Positions 1 through 10,649 of a DNA stretch of 64,000 nucleotides are shown here, in pieces. Location of the stretch: positions 541,472 to 605,471 of the forward strand of contig JAEVLN010000031.1 in NCBI GenBank assembly GCA_018350325.1, written 5' to 3'. How positions within the stretch are numbered: position 1 is the first letter of the stretch; the number at the start of each line of letters is the position of its first letter. This stretch comes from Globodera rostochiensis (taxonomy: Eukaryota > Nematoda > Chromadorea > Rhabditida > Heteroderidae). The notes beneath the pieces were generated by a model. That model worked only from the letters and a program-made list of their open reading frames with translations, was not told where the DNA came from and made no database searches. Made by a program: the position numbers and the translations under genes.

Positions 1-452
1 ACTAAAAAAAAGTGAATTGGGCAGAAATTAAATCGAATTGTTTGATAAAATAAAAATGAATTACTTTTTAAAATATGCAACAGCCTGGCCAAAAAATAAA
101 ATTATGTATAAAACAGACCAGAAATTGTCTCCAATGCAACAATAAAAATGGAACCAGCAGAAGAACAACAAAATGATGCCCCATTTGAAACATTTTCTTC
201 ACCGATTACCAACCAACTTGTGCTGGCCAAACTTTATAAAACAGATTATTTGGAACAAATTATGCGTTCGTTTACTTGAGTCGTTGAAAGATGGATGCAA
301 ATCAAACGATTCTCCACTTAAATCTACCATAATATTTGAAAATAAATCAGCGTGAATTGGGGGTTGAGTGTTTTGTTGATGAAGAATAATAAAAATTCCC
401 TGAAGATAAAATGTAAAAAATCATGTTTAGAACTATTTTTGAAACGATAATA
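1..452. other. AT-rich stretch, no gene seen
   Basis: I see no exon-like signal, recognisable repeat or RNA gene here. A 60-codon open frame at 173-355 has no acceptor/donor context and no family resemblance. Confidence 0.4.
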
Positions 453-1590
453 TTAGTGATGCTCGAGAGTCGCGATTTCGACTCAAGAAAAATCTCAAGT
501 TTTTTAGGGTCTCGTCTCGGGCTTCTAGCTCCGTTTTTACATTTATAATGACGGCATTTTATGGTGAGTATTCGTTACAGTTTAGCATTTATTTAGCCCT
601 TTTTTTGTGTCAAAATCAAATAAAATTAAATTAAATGCTTGAAATTGAACGAAGTTTAAATTACTTATTAGGCGATTTTGCCTTGTAAGTGCCTTCTTTT
701 GACTTTTAATATTAATAAATAAAAATAAACCCCGCGTTTGGTTTCTATTTTGGCATATTTAGCATTTTTCTAATGATTTTTCGCGTTTTTAGTGCCTAAA
801 AATCAAGCATGCTAAATAAAAATAATTTTAGAAAGAATTTATATGCACTGATATGTGTCAGAGTTAAGACTTTTGGTGTCAACCCGAACCGAGACCAAAA
901 ACTGGCATTTTTGGGTCGGTTAACCAAAATTTTTTGAAACCAGAAACCGACAGCCCTACTCAGAGTTGTACTCTCTTGAGATTTGGTGATAAGAAATATA
1001 GAAAATAAATAATTAAAGAAAGCGTAACTTTTGATATTTGGATTTTTTGGTCAAAAAATTATGCAATATTAATAGGTTATTTAAATTATTTTTGAAAGCA
1101 ATAAGATTGGTTGAAAGAGTTTTATGAAAGGGATTGAATGTCATAATGATGACTCAATAAAAATCAAAAAGTTCTCAAACTTTTGTGATAAATTTTTGCG
1201 AGTATTAAATGCTTTTAAATTATAATTTTAATATAATAATTGCGAGTATTTAAAATAATTTTAAATATAGTTTTAATTGATTTTAAATATTTCGTTTTGG
1301 TTTCACATTTGTCTGATTTGATGTGTTTTTATCTTTTGCAAATTTGCTCGATAAAGACATTTACTTTTCGGTAAAAGTGAACAATATCATAATTCCTCGA
1401 AGTTGACAAAAAGTGCAATTTTTTTGGCAAAATGTTTTTTTTTAATTTCAAATTCACAATAAAATCTAGTCACGGGAATTGGGTGTCGAAGACCGGGATA
1501 TGGAGCCGAGATTAAATAAACCCCGGTCGACGCGAGAACCGATACCGAGACTCTCGAACAGCCCTAGGGGCCGGGATCTCTAAAAATCCC
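453..1590. repeat. Dispersed repeat ends rich in CTCGAG/GAGACC motifs
   Basis: Three partial copies of dispersed repeats can be seen at about 453-545, 870-960 and 1485-1570. The last ends in TCTCGAACAGCCCTA, which closely resembles the end of the complete element at 55827-56773. No matching opposite end or target duplication was found for these pieces, so they are taken as truncated or decayed MITEs. The rest of the interval is AT-rich with no gene signal. Confidence 0.45.
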
Positions 1591-1644
1591 ACTCGGGATT
1601 GTTTGTTACCCCATATTATTTCAAATATAAAAAAAGGTTTAAAG

Positions 1645-2144
1645 CAGGGGTGCCATCGAAAATTTTGCAAAATAAGGACAGTGAAGGTCAAAAATAAGAT
1701 TTCACTTTACAAAATGTTCAAAAATGCAATAAATTTTATTTTTTTGCATGAAATGTGAGTGAAAATTTTTCTCAACAATTCGGGCTTGGAAATTGCTCCC
1801 ATGGATTTTTAAAAAAACAATTTTTTGCGAATTTTGCTTTAGTGGGGGGGGGGGGGGGGGGGGGGAGGGGTCGGCGGTGCCGATAGGCGCCGCCGAGAAA
1901 ATTTTTTTGGAATTTTGACTCAACTTGTAATGAAAATTGGTCTAATTCGCTTCGAAATTTTCTAATTTTGAAAATTGGATCAAAATATTATGAAAATCTT
2001 CACAAAAATCGAAAAATAAGAACAAAATAAGGACGAAGGCCTCAAATAAGGACAAATCTTATAAATAAGGACATTTAACATTTATAAGATTGGCACCCCT
2101 CAAATAAGGACAAATCTTATAAATAAGGACAAATGGCACCCCTG
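1645..2144. mobile_element. hAT-like MITE, CAGGGGTGCC ends
   Basis: The ends are inverted copies: CAGGGGTGCCAT on the left and ATGGCACCCCTG on the right. They are flanked by an exact 8-bp duplication, GTTTAAAG (1637-1644 and 2145-2152). Near the right end the phrase AAATAAGGACAAAT repeats several times. The interior holds a copy of the GC hairpin (1871-1897) next to a long G run. There is no transposase frame, so it is non-autonomous. Assignment to hAT rests on the 8-bp duplication and the CAG-type ends. Confidence 0.85.
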
Positions 2145-2544
2145 GTTTAAAGCGTGAAAAAACAGTTTAGGCATTTGAATTTCCATTCTCACAATTCTCT
2201 AGGTCAACATTTTGCTGGGAGCAAATAAACAATTCAAATTTACAATAAAAATAGATTAATTCCCAAAAGTAAATGAATGCCCATCCCCCCCCCCTTTCAG
2301 GTCAACATTTGCAACCGCAAAAATCAATTCCATTTATTAGAGAATCCCAACTTTTAGTCTATAAATATGTAAGTTCATTTAAAACGGTTAAACATTCATT
2401 TATTTAAAAAAACTCTCTCATTTTAGAAACTAAAAATTTGGAAATTTTCGCTAATTTAAGTTCTTTGTTTTGTATAGTAAAAGTTTTGTGATTTGGCTTA
2501 TGTCGTCCATTTGTTAATAAGATTTCCAATTTTGTGAAATTAGC

Positions 2545-5071
2545 ATGCCAATTTTGACCGAATACGAGAGACTGGAAGAGAAAATTGGCTGGTTAAATGA
2601 GGACCAGCAGAAGCTAGTGTCCATTGATCAGTTTTTGTTGATGCAAAGTGATCAGAAAGCATTGCTGGAGAAACTTAATCGACTTGAGCAAAAGCAAACG
2701 GTGAATTCTGATTAGCTTTAAAGGGTTTGGCTGATGTCAATGCCGCCGTGTTCAAATTTACACAACTCTTTAAGCAATTCAATGAACGTGAACAGCAACT
2801 GAACAACTTTTTGGAGCAGTTTGTTGAAGAACAGAACAACAAGTTTGAAAAGGTGGGAAATATGGACAAATATGTAAATTAAGACCGGAATTTTTAATTA
2901 AATTTTAATAAAAAGTGAATAAATCAGCTGAAGGGCAGACTGAGTGCAAAGATGGTGGAGGAGTATCCGAAACAACAGCAAGTGACAATTGGTGGCAAAA
3001 TTGGAAAGAATGAGAATTCGGCGGCATTTTCAACTTCGGGGGTATGGCGGCGATGCGGTAAGAAACTTTCCTTAAATTAGAGACCGGAAACTTGGACCCA
3101 AAACCAAAAAACTTTTGGTCTAACTTTTTGTACAAAAAACCCAAAAAAATTTTTGGTTTTGGTTTTGGGTCCGGACTCTACTTAAAATATTTGGTAGCCA
3201 ACCTTTTGGATTTTGTTTGTTAGATTCTTTCCGAATCGTGGGCTCCATTCTTCTATTTATGTTCATCATTTATACGGTCCATCAAATGAATGAACAAAAA
3301 GGATTTCGTCTCAAAATGAATGGTAAATGTATTAAATGGCAATAAATTTTATTTTCAATTTTTAAGCTTTTGTCGTTGCCGAATTCGATCAACAGAAACT
3401 GTCGAATGCTAATAAATTCGCTGAAATTGAACAGCACAATGCTCTGCAACAGGAAAAGGTCGTCAAACTGCAGAAGTATCTGAAAGAACAGCAGCTGGAC
3501 ATCGTCGACTTGCAGAAGATAGTTGACACGTTGAAAGAAATTGGTAATTTTTGTCGAAAATTTTGTTTAACGTTCGGAAATTCTCTGCCTTTTAGGCATC
3601 ACTTTTAGCTTTTATATTTAGAAAAAAAAGAAAATTAAATTTCTTTAGGGCAAGTCCCTGAAAATCGATGGGATTCCGCTGCATGTCACGACAAACTCGC
3701 GCTCTCTGAGCCCGATCGATTGATTGTCCAACTTAATGGAGAGGGTAAACATTATTTTCTGTTAAAATTAGGGTAGGACGGGACCGGGACGAGTACTGAA
3801 ATGGCCAATTTTTCCCATTTTGGTACTGAAATTTTGGTCTCGATTTTTCAAAATTCCTTTAAAATCCCCTTATAATGGTCCCGGTTTTTACCAAGCATTT
3901 TTTTTTCTTGTTTTTGTCCAGTAGTCTCGGTTTTTTTTGACCGGGACCAAATTTAGTCCCGGTCCCGTCCTACCCTAGTTAAAATGATTTGATTGTTTAT
4001 GTAAAGACTCAGACAATTTTTGAATTAACTCAATTTTCAGGGTGGGGCTCTGTCCGCGCTGAAAAGCCAATGTCTAATCCTTACGGCATTGCCTACATCG
4101 AAGTGAAAATCCTAGGGGAAACAGCGTAATTTATAAATTATATAAAACATTTGCTGTGCTTTTACATATTAAAAATATTATTAAAATTAAATTTAGCGGT
4201 GTTTTGATTGGACTTGCGACAACACAAATGCCATTGGGTGAATGGGTTGGGCATTACAAAGGCACTTTTGCATACGGAAGCCATGGCGATTTTTGGGGTC
4301 ACGAGATCGACGGGTGTTGCCACACCGCCGATGGGCGTCCTGTCATCGGAGGAAAGCCCAAATTTGAGAAAGGCGACATCATTGGCTGCGGCGTCAATTT
4401 GGCAACTCGCCAAATTATTTACACAAAAAATGGACAGCGTTTGGGTGAGAAAGAATGCAAATTTTGGGGGCAATTCATTTTTAAAAAACGGCGCAAATAT
4501 CCGATCCGATTTTGACTTGTGGCGCAAATGTCCGATTTTGACTTGTGGCGCAAATGTCCAATTTTGGCTTGTGGCGCATATGTCCAATTTTGACATGTGG
4601 CGCAAATGTCCAATTTTGACTTGTGGCGCAAATGTCCAATTTTGACTTGTGGCGCAAATGTCCGATTTTGACTTGTGGCGCAAATGTCCAATTTTGGCTT
4701 GTGGCGCAAATGTCCAATTTTGACATGTGGCGCAAATGTCCAATTTTGACTTGTGGCGCAAATGTCCAATTTTGACTTGTGGCGCAAATGTCCGATTTCG
4801 ACTTGTGGCGCAAATGTCAGGACACCGTTTCTTGGTTACGGATTATGGGCGAGCCTAAATCTCCCTTCCGTTCAACCAATTCGCAAGTCCAAATGCGAAT
4901 TCAAAAATTACCGACTCTAATATTTATGTACTTGTTTTTGCAGACAACGCCAATTTGTTTGTCGATTCCGCCGCCGATTCCATCGCTGTTTTGTTTCCAT
5001 GCGTTTCGTTGGGCAATCCTGGCACCAAAATTGAAGCCAACTTTGGACCGGACTTCAAATACAAATTCTGA
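2545..5071 (+). CDS. SPRY-domain protein, membrane-anchored (SPRYSEC/RanBPM-like)
   Basis: Nine exons give about 415 residues: 2545-2700, 2724-2852, 2928-3057, 3224-3322, 3367-3543, 3649-3744, 4041-4125, 4197-4444 and 4944-5071. All junctions keep frame. Residues ~1-95 and ~172-230 are charged, Gln/Glu/Lys-rich and coiled-coil-like. A hydrophobic segment ([15 protein letters not shown]) at ~142-156 could be a membrane anchor. Residues ~232-415 are the SPRY domain, with [24 protein letters not shown] and [14 protein letters not shown] as family landmarks. In cyst nematodes this family includes secreted effectors and RanBPM-like proteins. This copy has no N-terminal signal peptide, so membrane display or an intracellular role fits better than secretion. 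The odd point is a first intron of only 23 nt (2701-2723), which could instead be a frameshift. The start is the ATG at 2545, after an in-frame stop. The domain call is firm; the effector role is not shown. Confidence 0.85.
3078..3180. mobile_element. Short MITE, TAGAGACCGG/CCGGACTCTA ends (SPRY intron 3)
   Basis: This 103-bp unit has TAGAGACCGG... and ...CCGGACTCTA ends and an interior of ACCCAAAACCAAAA-type repeats. The flanks CCTTAAAT and CTTAAAAT are only approximately duplicated. The same family recurs at 40128-41002 and 44888-45249; the latter has an exact 8-bp duplication. Confidence 0.6.
3769..3977. mobile_element. hAT-like MITE, TAGGGTAGGACGGG ends (SPRY intron 6)
   Basis: It has inverted ends TAGGGTAGGACGGGACC and GGTCCCGTCCTACCCTA, flanked by an exact 8-bp duplication GTTAAAAT (3761-3768, 3978-3985). 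The 209-bp element lies wholly inside intron 6 of the SPRY gene, between donor 3745 and acceptor 4040, so it does not alter the coding exons. Confidence 0.85.
4513..4820. repeat. 26-bp minisatellite in SPRY intron 8
   Basis: About twelve tandem copies of a 26-bp unit (TTGTGGCGCAAATGTCC followed by AATTTTGAC, with C/G and T/C variants) lie between the SPRY donor at 4445 and the acceptor ending at 4943. Long open frames on both strands here are by-products of the repeat. Confidence 0.9.
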
Positions 5072-5420
5072 TCAGAAAGCCCTCTTTTTTCTTTGGAAAG
5101 ATATGTACGGTCGCTTGATTTTATTTAACATTTGCAGAATGTAGTGTTCGGCAAGAGGTTTTTCGGTATTTCGGTAAAATAACGATACCGAAAGCCGGTC
5201 AAATTCGGTAGTATAGCGACCGGTTTTTGGACTTTTTGAATTTCAATTTTAAAATTAACAATTTTATTCAATACTTATAATTGACATTTTTAAAAATTTT
5301 ATTTCATTTGAATATCTCAACTTTAAGCTGAGAATTGCATTCTTTAATTGGCAAGCAGTGTTTTGCTGTTCCAGCTTGGCCTCAAAATTTAAATAATTTA
5401 AGTTTTTCTTGGGTTTTCAG

Positions 5421-5515
5421 ACAGCGATTTTCTGTATGTTGAGGAGGTTGGCAATGGAACTAACACAAGCAGTTCCGCTTCACTTTATGGTCAACTGTTT
5501 TACACCCCGTTTTGA
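5421..5515 (+). CDS. Possible alternative last exon of the SPRY gene
   Basis: A good acceptor (TTTTCAG at 5414-5420) is followed by 31 codons (DSDFLYVEEVGNG... ending QLFYTPF) and a TGA at 5513-5515. An AATAAA signal overlaps just after, at 5517-5522. The exon starts in phase 1, the same phase as the SPRY exon 8 donor, so it could replace the exon at 4944-5071. The alternative protein would lose the final SPRY strands. It could also be the end of a separate lost gene. This is inference from splice and polyA signals only. Confidence 0.35.
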
Positions 5516-5522
5516 TAATAAA

Positions 5523-5886
5523 TTTACTTTCATTTTCAATTGTTGTAAATTTTTGTGGGTATTTAAAGGCTATCATATTATTCTTGTGCTAAAAATGGCG
5601 ACTACAACGATCAAAATGCAAGCCGAGCTTACGTAAGAATTGTAGCTGTTCTTATATCACAATTGTTGGCTTTTAGCCATGCCGGAGGCGTAATGTTTTT
5701 GAGATGTATAAACACGGTAATGTTTAGATGTTAGTTTTGGCGGTGGGTTTAAGAAGAAAGGGGAAGAACTTGTTTAAATTGTAGAATTTATTTAAGGAGA
5801 ACACACTCATCCGTTGATTTTGTTAGAGACTTCGGGGTTAGTAGGTTTAGGACTAAGCCACGCTGAGCTTGGGGTTCGTTAGGAGT
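5523..5886. other. Stretch without a recognised gene
   Basis: Mixed AT-rich sequence downstream of the SPRY locus. I see no exon signals, tandem repeat or inverted ends up to the transposon boundary. Confidence 0.35.
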
Positions 5887-5888
5887 TA

Positions 5889-6698
5889 CTTTAGTCTACC
5901 ACCCGCAAAAAAACCAACAAATAACGGTGTCATTGGATCTCTTTTTGCCTGTAATGCTTATAAAAAATATTCCCTGAGTGCGGAAACCGCAAAAAAACCG
6001 GTTTTTGAACAGATTAAAATCACGAAATAATTAACCAAAAATACATTTAAAAAATTATAATTAGGTCTCATCTGAAAGTTCTCATGCCACAAATGCTCGT
6101 GCTGGACCCTGACAACCTGAACATTCGTCTCTGTAGGCCTAAGCCTAAGCCTAAGCTCGCTTAGGCTTAGGCTTAGGCTTAATCCTAAATTCCTTACGCC
6201 GGCATCTGAAGCTTCCAATCCCTTGATCTGAGCGTAGAGTCATCGGGATGCGGCATCTTCGGCATTCTCACGTGGAAGCAGACCATTGTCTTTGCACCAT
6301 TCTATCGCTTGCTCAGGCCCTAATACCACTTGTTGTCCAAGTTGAATAAGGTTAAAGGAATTATTCAGAGCAGCCATCCGAGTTTGGGCACCACATTAAC
6401 AGAATGGTCACTATACCTATTTCCTTCTTTTTATGTACATAATTTTATCTCGCTGAATATCACCATTCCCGATGACCTTTTGATTGAGCAAACACTTGGG
6501 TTTTATGTACAGTTAAAACATTGAGAAATGATCCATTTTTAACCATCTTTTACGATTTTTTACTAAATATTTAACCTGTTCAAAAACCGGTTTTTTGCGG
6601 TTTCCGCACTCAGGGAATATTTTTTATAAGCATTACAGGCAAAAAGAGATCTAATGACACCGTTATTTGTTGGTTTTTTTGCGGGTGGTAGACTAAAG
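5889..6698. mobile_element. TIR element with ~124-bp inverted ends and TA flanks
   Basis: Left arm 5889-6012 and right arm 6575-6698 are near-perfect inverted copies beginning CTTTAGTCTACCACCCGC. TA lies immediately outside both ends, as in Tc1/mariner-type insertions, though TA could also be read as part of the inverted end. The interior has no transposase frame. It holds an inverted cluster of TTAGGC hexamers (6136-6182). Confidence 0.8.
6136..6182. repeat. Inverted TTAGGC (telomere-like) hexamers
   Basis: GCCTAA x3 is followed head-to-head, with a short spacer, by TTAGGC x3. TTAGGC is the usual nematode telomere hexamer. The cluster lies inside the TIR element at 5889-6698, so it probably moved with that element and need not mark an old chromosome end. 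Confidence 0.7.
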
Positions 6699-6794
6699 TA
6701 CAGCCGTCGGGGAGTAATATTGGTAAATTTTTTGAATATTAGATTACTTTTTTTTGAAAATTTTGATTAGCTTAAATTTTTTGAATATGTTGTA

Positions 6795-6973
6795 CTGTCG
6801 AAAGTCCGCTGGCGTTTTATTTATCCGTTTTTCACCACTTCCGACAGTGAGTACTTTCGACAACGGGTAATTTCGACAGTAAGCTATTCTTCCAACCTTG
6901 ACTGTCTTAATGGGTAATTTCGACAGTATTCATAAATTTTAAAATACAAAACCATGCCCGGTACTTTCGACAG
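6795..6973. mobile_element. Small MITE with CTGTCGAAAGT ends, TA flanks
   Basis: The ends CTGTCGAAAGT and ACTTTCGACAG are inverted and bordered by TA on each side. Inside, the motif TTTCGACA recurs several times, so the ends look as if they were expanded from short internal units. At 179 bp there is no coding capacity. Confidence 0.7.
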
Positions 6974-7295
6974 TACAAAAAATATATAGTGGCAAATTCA
7001 CATTGAGATGCTGCTGGTTGACATCCACTCGTTTGTTATCTCCACAATTTTGCATAAATGGGTTTTCCTTATCTGGTATTTGACCAAAAATGTGAAGAAT
7101 AAGTCCCGAACATAGTCATTTGCCTTTTTGCCTGAGTGAAATGATGAAACAAAGTCCAATCATGGACGAATTTTGCTTTCCTACCAACCTTCGAATACTG
7201 CTTTGAGAACGAATCCCGAACCCAGAAATGTGAAAAAGGAAATGCTATTTTTACTTCTATTAGGAAATCTTGCCCATTTTTGCTATATTTGAAAA

Positions 7296-7400
7296 AAATT
7301 TTCTCCATGTTTTGTCCATATTTCGTCCATATTTTGCAATTTTTGTCCATATTTTGCGATTTTTCATCCATATTTTATGGCCATATTTCAAGATTTGTTG
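7296..7400. repeat. Degenerate tandem TTTGTCCATATTTTGC units
   Basis: Five or six imperfect copies of a ~16-18-bp phrase follow one another. The open frames at 7069-7371 and 7280-7477 overlap this tract and are not credited as genes. Confidence 0.6.
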
Positions 7401-8130
7401 TCCATATAAATCGGAGCCATACATATAAAGTAAAGAAATTTTTCGTTTATTATGGATTTAGTTTTTGCCGCGAATAATTGACAAATTCAAAAACAAAAAT
7501 GAATCGATAAATGTTTTAATCAACAAAGAACAAAAAAATAAACGAAAAAACTACAGTAACCCTCAACAGCAAAAGCATAAATCCCCTCGTTTTCAGTTTT
7601 TAAATGCCATCGGTGGCCATTTTAATTTTGAAATTCGGGCAAAATTTGCTTCAATTTTGGTGCTAGAATTGTACAAGCATGGAGACAATTCGGCGGCAGA
7701 TTCACACACAAGCCGGCAGTTTCTTAAATGCCCTTAATAAGAGCGCCGCGCTCATGGACCAATTCCCCCTCCGAAATTTTTTTCTAGCTACGTCCCTGAA
7801 TGAGATAGCCTTAAAATTTCACTTCTTTCAATTGGCCCTTTCCGTATCATGAAATTGTGATTTATTTATCATACAATATATAACAATTCATAATAATTAC
7901 CTATTAGTATCGATTCGGAAATTTATTTTCAAAAAACGGAAAAACGGAAATATTTTTTTTAACGAAAAACGTAAAACGGAAAAAAAGGGCCAAAAACAAC
8001 GGAAAAACGGAAAACGGAAAAATTTTCAAATAAATTTTTTTTTTTTAAATAATTAATTTAATAAATATTTTTTGAAATATTAACAGTAATTATTTTTAAA
8101 AAATTATTTTAGGCTTTTGAGTGGGGGGGG
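7401..8130. other. No recognised gene; ACGGAAAAACGGAAA-rich tail
   Basis: A 90-codon plus-strand open frame at 7465-7737 is rich in Asn/Lys with no recognisable domain or splice context. Between 7930 and 8030 the phrase AACGGAAAA repeats irregularly. Nothing here supports a gene call. Confidence 0.35.
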
Positions 8131-8135
8131 GGGGG

Positions 8136-8160
8136 TCGGCGGTGCCGATAGGCGCCGCCG
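8136..8160 (+). repeat. GC-rich hairpin copy (dispersed cargo family)
   Basis: The arms CGGCGGTGCC and GGCGCCGCCG pair across a GATA loop, with one G-T pair. The hairpin is followed by the family's conserved tail (gagaaaatttt, then a GACTCGATTTG phrase, then TTTGCAACC). The same module occurs at least ten more times in the window. Confidence 0.8.
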
Positions 8161-8210
8161 GAGAAAATTTTGAAATTTTCGACTCGATTTGTTAAGGATT
8201 TGCAACCAAA

Positions 8211-9268
8211 ACAAAAGTCTACAAAAGAAGCGAGATTTTCTACGAGAACGGAAAACACGGTATTCCCGTACCGTTAAATTTGAAAAATTTAAATCAATTT
8301 TGTTAACAAATATAGGTTAATCTTAAAAATATTCTTGACCAGAGCTGATCAAAACTCTTTTTTTTCTCACAAAAACAAAGCGAAAGATGTTTGGTAAAAT
8401 TCCGGAATATGGGTACCTCGCCAAATTGGACGAATTATATATAAATCGATTCCACTCTAAGTCTAGCGCGCGAATCCGTTAAAATTTTTTGGCTGAAACC
8501 ACTTTGAAGCAAGTTATGAGTCCGGGACTGAAGTGTCTTTTTCAGTGGGGACTCCGTTGTCCACTGATTAAAAAATGGGCAAAATCATTCATATAGGCTT
8601 TTAAAATACGAGTCGAACTGAATGGTACCTAATGGACGCATGGGGAAGTCAAAAGGTGGGTGTGTGAAAAGCTCCCGGGAAGTCCCGGTCCCGGTTTTTC
8701 CCAAAAGTCCCGGTCCCGTCCAACCCTAGTTTACAGTTGCCTGCGGAGAAAGGGGTTTCATTTTTACTTTTGGTACTGAAGTGTATCTATTTTACAAATT
8801 TTTCCTTAATTTTAAACCGATTCATAAACTTATTTAAATTTGGAATTTTGATTTTCTATCAACTAATTCCTAATTTTGAAAGCCAATATGACTGATTTTG
8901 CCCGTTTTTTAATCAGTGGACAACTGAGTCCCCAGTCAAAAGACACTTCAGTCCCGGGCTTATAACTTGCTTCAAAGTGGTTTCCGCCAAAAAATTTTAA
9001 CGGATTCGCGCGCTAGACTTAGAGTGGAATCGATTTATATATAATTCGTCCAATTTGGCGAAGTACCCATATTCCGGAATTTTACCAAAAATCTTTCGCT
9101 TTGTTTTTGTGAGAAAAAAATGAGTTTTGATCAGCTCTGGTCAGGAATATTTTTAAGATTAACCTATATTTGTTAACAAAATTGATTTAAATTTTTCAAA
9201 TTTAACGGTACGGGAATACCGTGTTTTCCGTTCTCGTAGAAAATCTCGCTTCTTTTGTAGACTTTTGT
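8211..9268. mobile_element. Long-arm foldback repeat
   Basis: Left arm about 8211-8606 and right arm about 8886-9268 are inverted copies almost 400 bp long (for example ACAAAAGTCTACAAAAGAAG against its complement at the right end). They are separated by ~280 bp that contains a GTCCCGG-type MITE end. No coding capacity. Target duplications were not identified. Confidence 0.75.
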
Positions 9269-9389
9269 CGATTTTTTGCGTTTTGAAAATTAACAAAATT
9301 CAAAATCCTCAATTAATTTTTGAAAATTTGGCATAATGTTACTTAAAAATGGAGTTGGCCGGGATCGGGATTTTTGGTAAAACCCGGGA

Positions 9390-9750
9390 CTATTTCATAT
9401 TGTCCATGCAAATGTGTGAAGTTCTGAGAATGGATGATAGTGTGTAGACAAAACAAACAAAAACAGCAAAAAGATAGCAGGAAATTTGATCCCAACTAAT
9501 AAAATAAAAATGGAAGATTAAAATTGAGAGTGCGGCGCTCTGGTTGTCGGGGCAGGGGGCAGGCCGATCAGCAATTTTTAATTTCACCAAATTAGCCTAC
9601 GCCTATTAAAATTGTTCATATCAATTTGAAACAATTTTGCTTGAAAATTTTGATAAAAAATTTCATTTATCGACCCATTGACATCCCGCCGGGGGCTGCC
9701 CACAAGTATTTAGGCATTCATTCATAGAAAGAGAGGAGCAGAAACCTTGG
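9390..9750. other. No gene recognised
   Basis: A 66-codon minus-strand frame at 9390-9590 has no supporting features. The remainder is unique-looking AT-rich sequence before the tRNA-like segment. Confidence 0.3.
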
Positions 9751-9754
9751 GGGC

Positions 9755-9822
9755 GGGCCGGCATCGAACCGCGGCGTCTCTGGTTGACGGACCAGTGTTC
9801 TAACCAACTGAACTACCGGCCC
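9755..9822 (-). repeat. tRNA-like sequence (pseudogene or SINE head)
   Basis: Read on the minus strand it has a GGGCCGG acceptor matched by CCGGCCC, a D-arm GTTC...GAAC with AGTTGGTTA loop, and a GGTTCGAT box B. The anticodon stem closes on a 6-base loop, and the 3' half of the T-arm is missing, giving ~68 nt. It is therefore a tRNA relic or the head of a tRNA-derived SINE, not a working tRNA gene. Confidence 0.55.
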
Positions 9823-9904
9823 TACTCACGCCAGCTCCCCAGCTTTCTCATTTGTATGTGAACATTCTCTAATAAGCCCATGTCTGGTGATACATCTTTG
9901 CAGA

Positions 9905-9962
9905 TGACTTTTGCGGATTTATAGCGACTTTTGCGTATTTTAGGACGACTTTTGCGCGTTAA
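9905..9962. repeat. Three loose copies of GCGACTTTTGCG phrase
   Basis: GACTTTTGCG recurs three times at ~22-26-bp spacing. It is too short and degenerate to classify further. Confidence 0.45.
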
Positions 9963-10287
9963 TACCTAACTTTTTATTTACCAACGTAATCAAATAAAGA
10001 ACATAAAATGAGTATTTTCCATGCATAAAATGAGATGACAACTAGCTTCCTAAAATTTCAAGTCCACAGCAATGTCGCTAACGACACTCAAAAAGAATTA
10101 AATGATTCTTATTCAGTAGACTGTGATAAAGGAGAAGTCCGAGATCCTCCTCCTTCTTTCTAAGCTTGTGCGTAACCGCCGCTTTCCCGCGCGACAAAGC
10201 TAAAACAGACTTTTAGTTTTGGCCACGAATTTTTGAAAACCTTCGAAACAGATTGCTTCTCAAAATTAAGCATTTTGAGTAGGACTT

Positions 10288-10503
10288 TTGGAAAAATTTC
10301 AAAAATATTATTTACGTAAAAGTGAAGGATGCCCGCGGTGCCGACAGGCGCCGTCGGGGAAAAATTTTCAAAAATATGATTTACGTAAAAGTGAAGGATG
10401 CCCGCGGTGCCGACAGGCGCCGTCGGGGAAAAATTTTCAAAAATATGATTTACGTAAAAGTGAAGGATGCCCGCGGTGCCGACAGGCGCCGTCGGGGAAA
10501 TGT
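10288..10503. repeat. 69-bp tandem repeat x3, each with a GC-hairpin variant
   Basis: Three units at exactly 69-bp spacing (phrase AGGATGCCCGCGGTGCC at 10326, 10395 and 10464) each contain a variant of the GC hairpin (GCGGTGCC/GGCGCCG across GACA). Because 69 is a multiple of three, repetitive open frames appear on both strands. They are repeat by-products. Confidence 0.85.
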
Positions 10504-10649
10504 TTTCAAAAATTGGCAATAAAGGCAAGAACACGTGTCAGCTGTCAAGTGTCAGCTGTCAATTCTCCATTTTATTTGTTCTCGGGAAGTTGAAAAAAAC
10601 AAAAAAAATTTGTTGCCAAAAGCAAGAACACGTGTCAGCTGTCAATTCT

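Noticed and set aside
1842..1867. Long G run as a G-quadruplex or regulatory site
   Set aside because: Homopolymer G or C runs recur at 8123, 26117, 37010, 54509, 60625 and 61690. Their lengths are unreliable in assemblies and they mostly lie inside mobile elements.
4162..4813. Open frames of 110-199 codons over the 26-bp repeat
   Set aside because: Shadow frames of a minisatellite inside an intron of the SPRY gene.
5958..6218. Minus-strand protein with SLSLSLSELRLRLRP
   Set aside because: Translation of the inverted TTAGGC hexamers inside a TIR element.
9755..9822. Functional tRNA gene
   Set aside because: Six-base anticodon loop and missing half of the T-arm.
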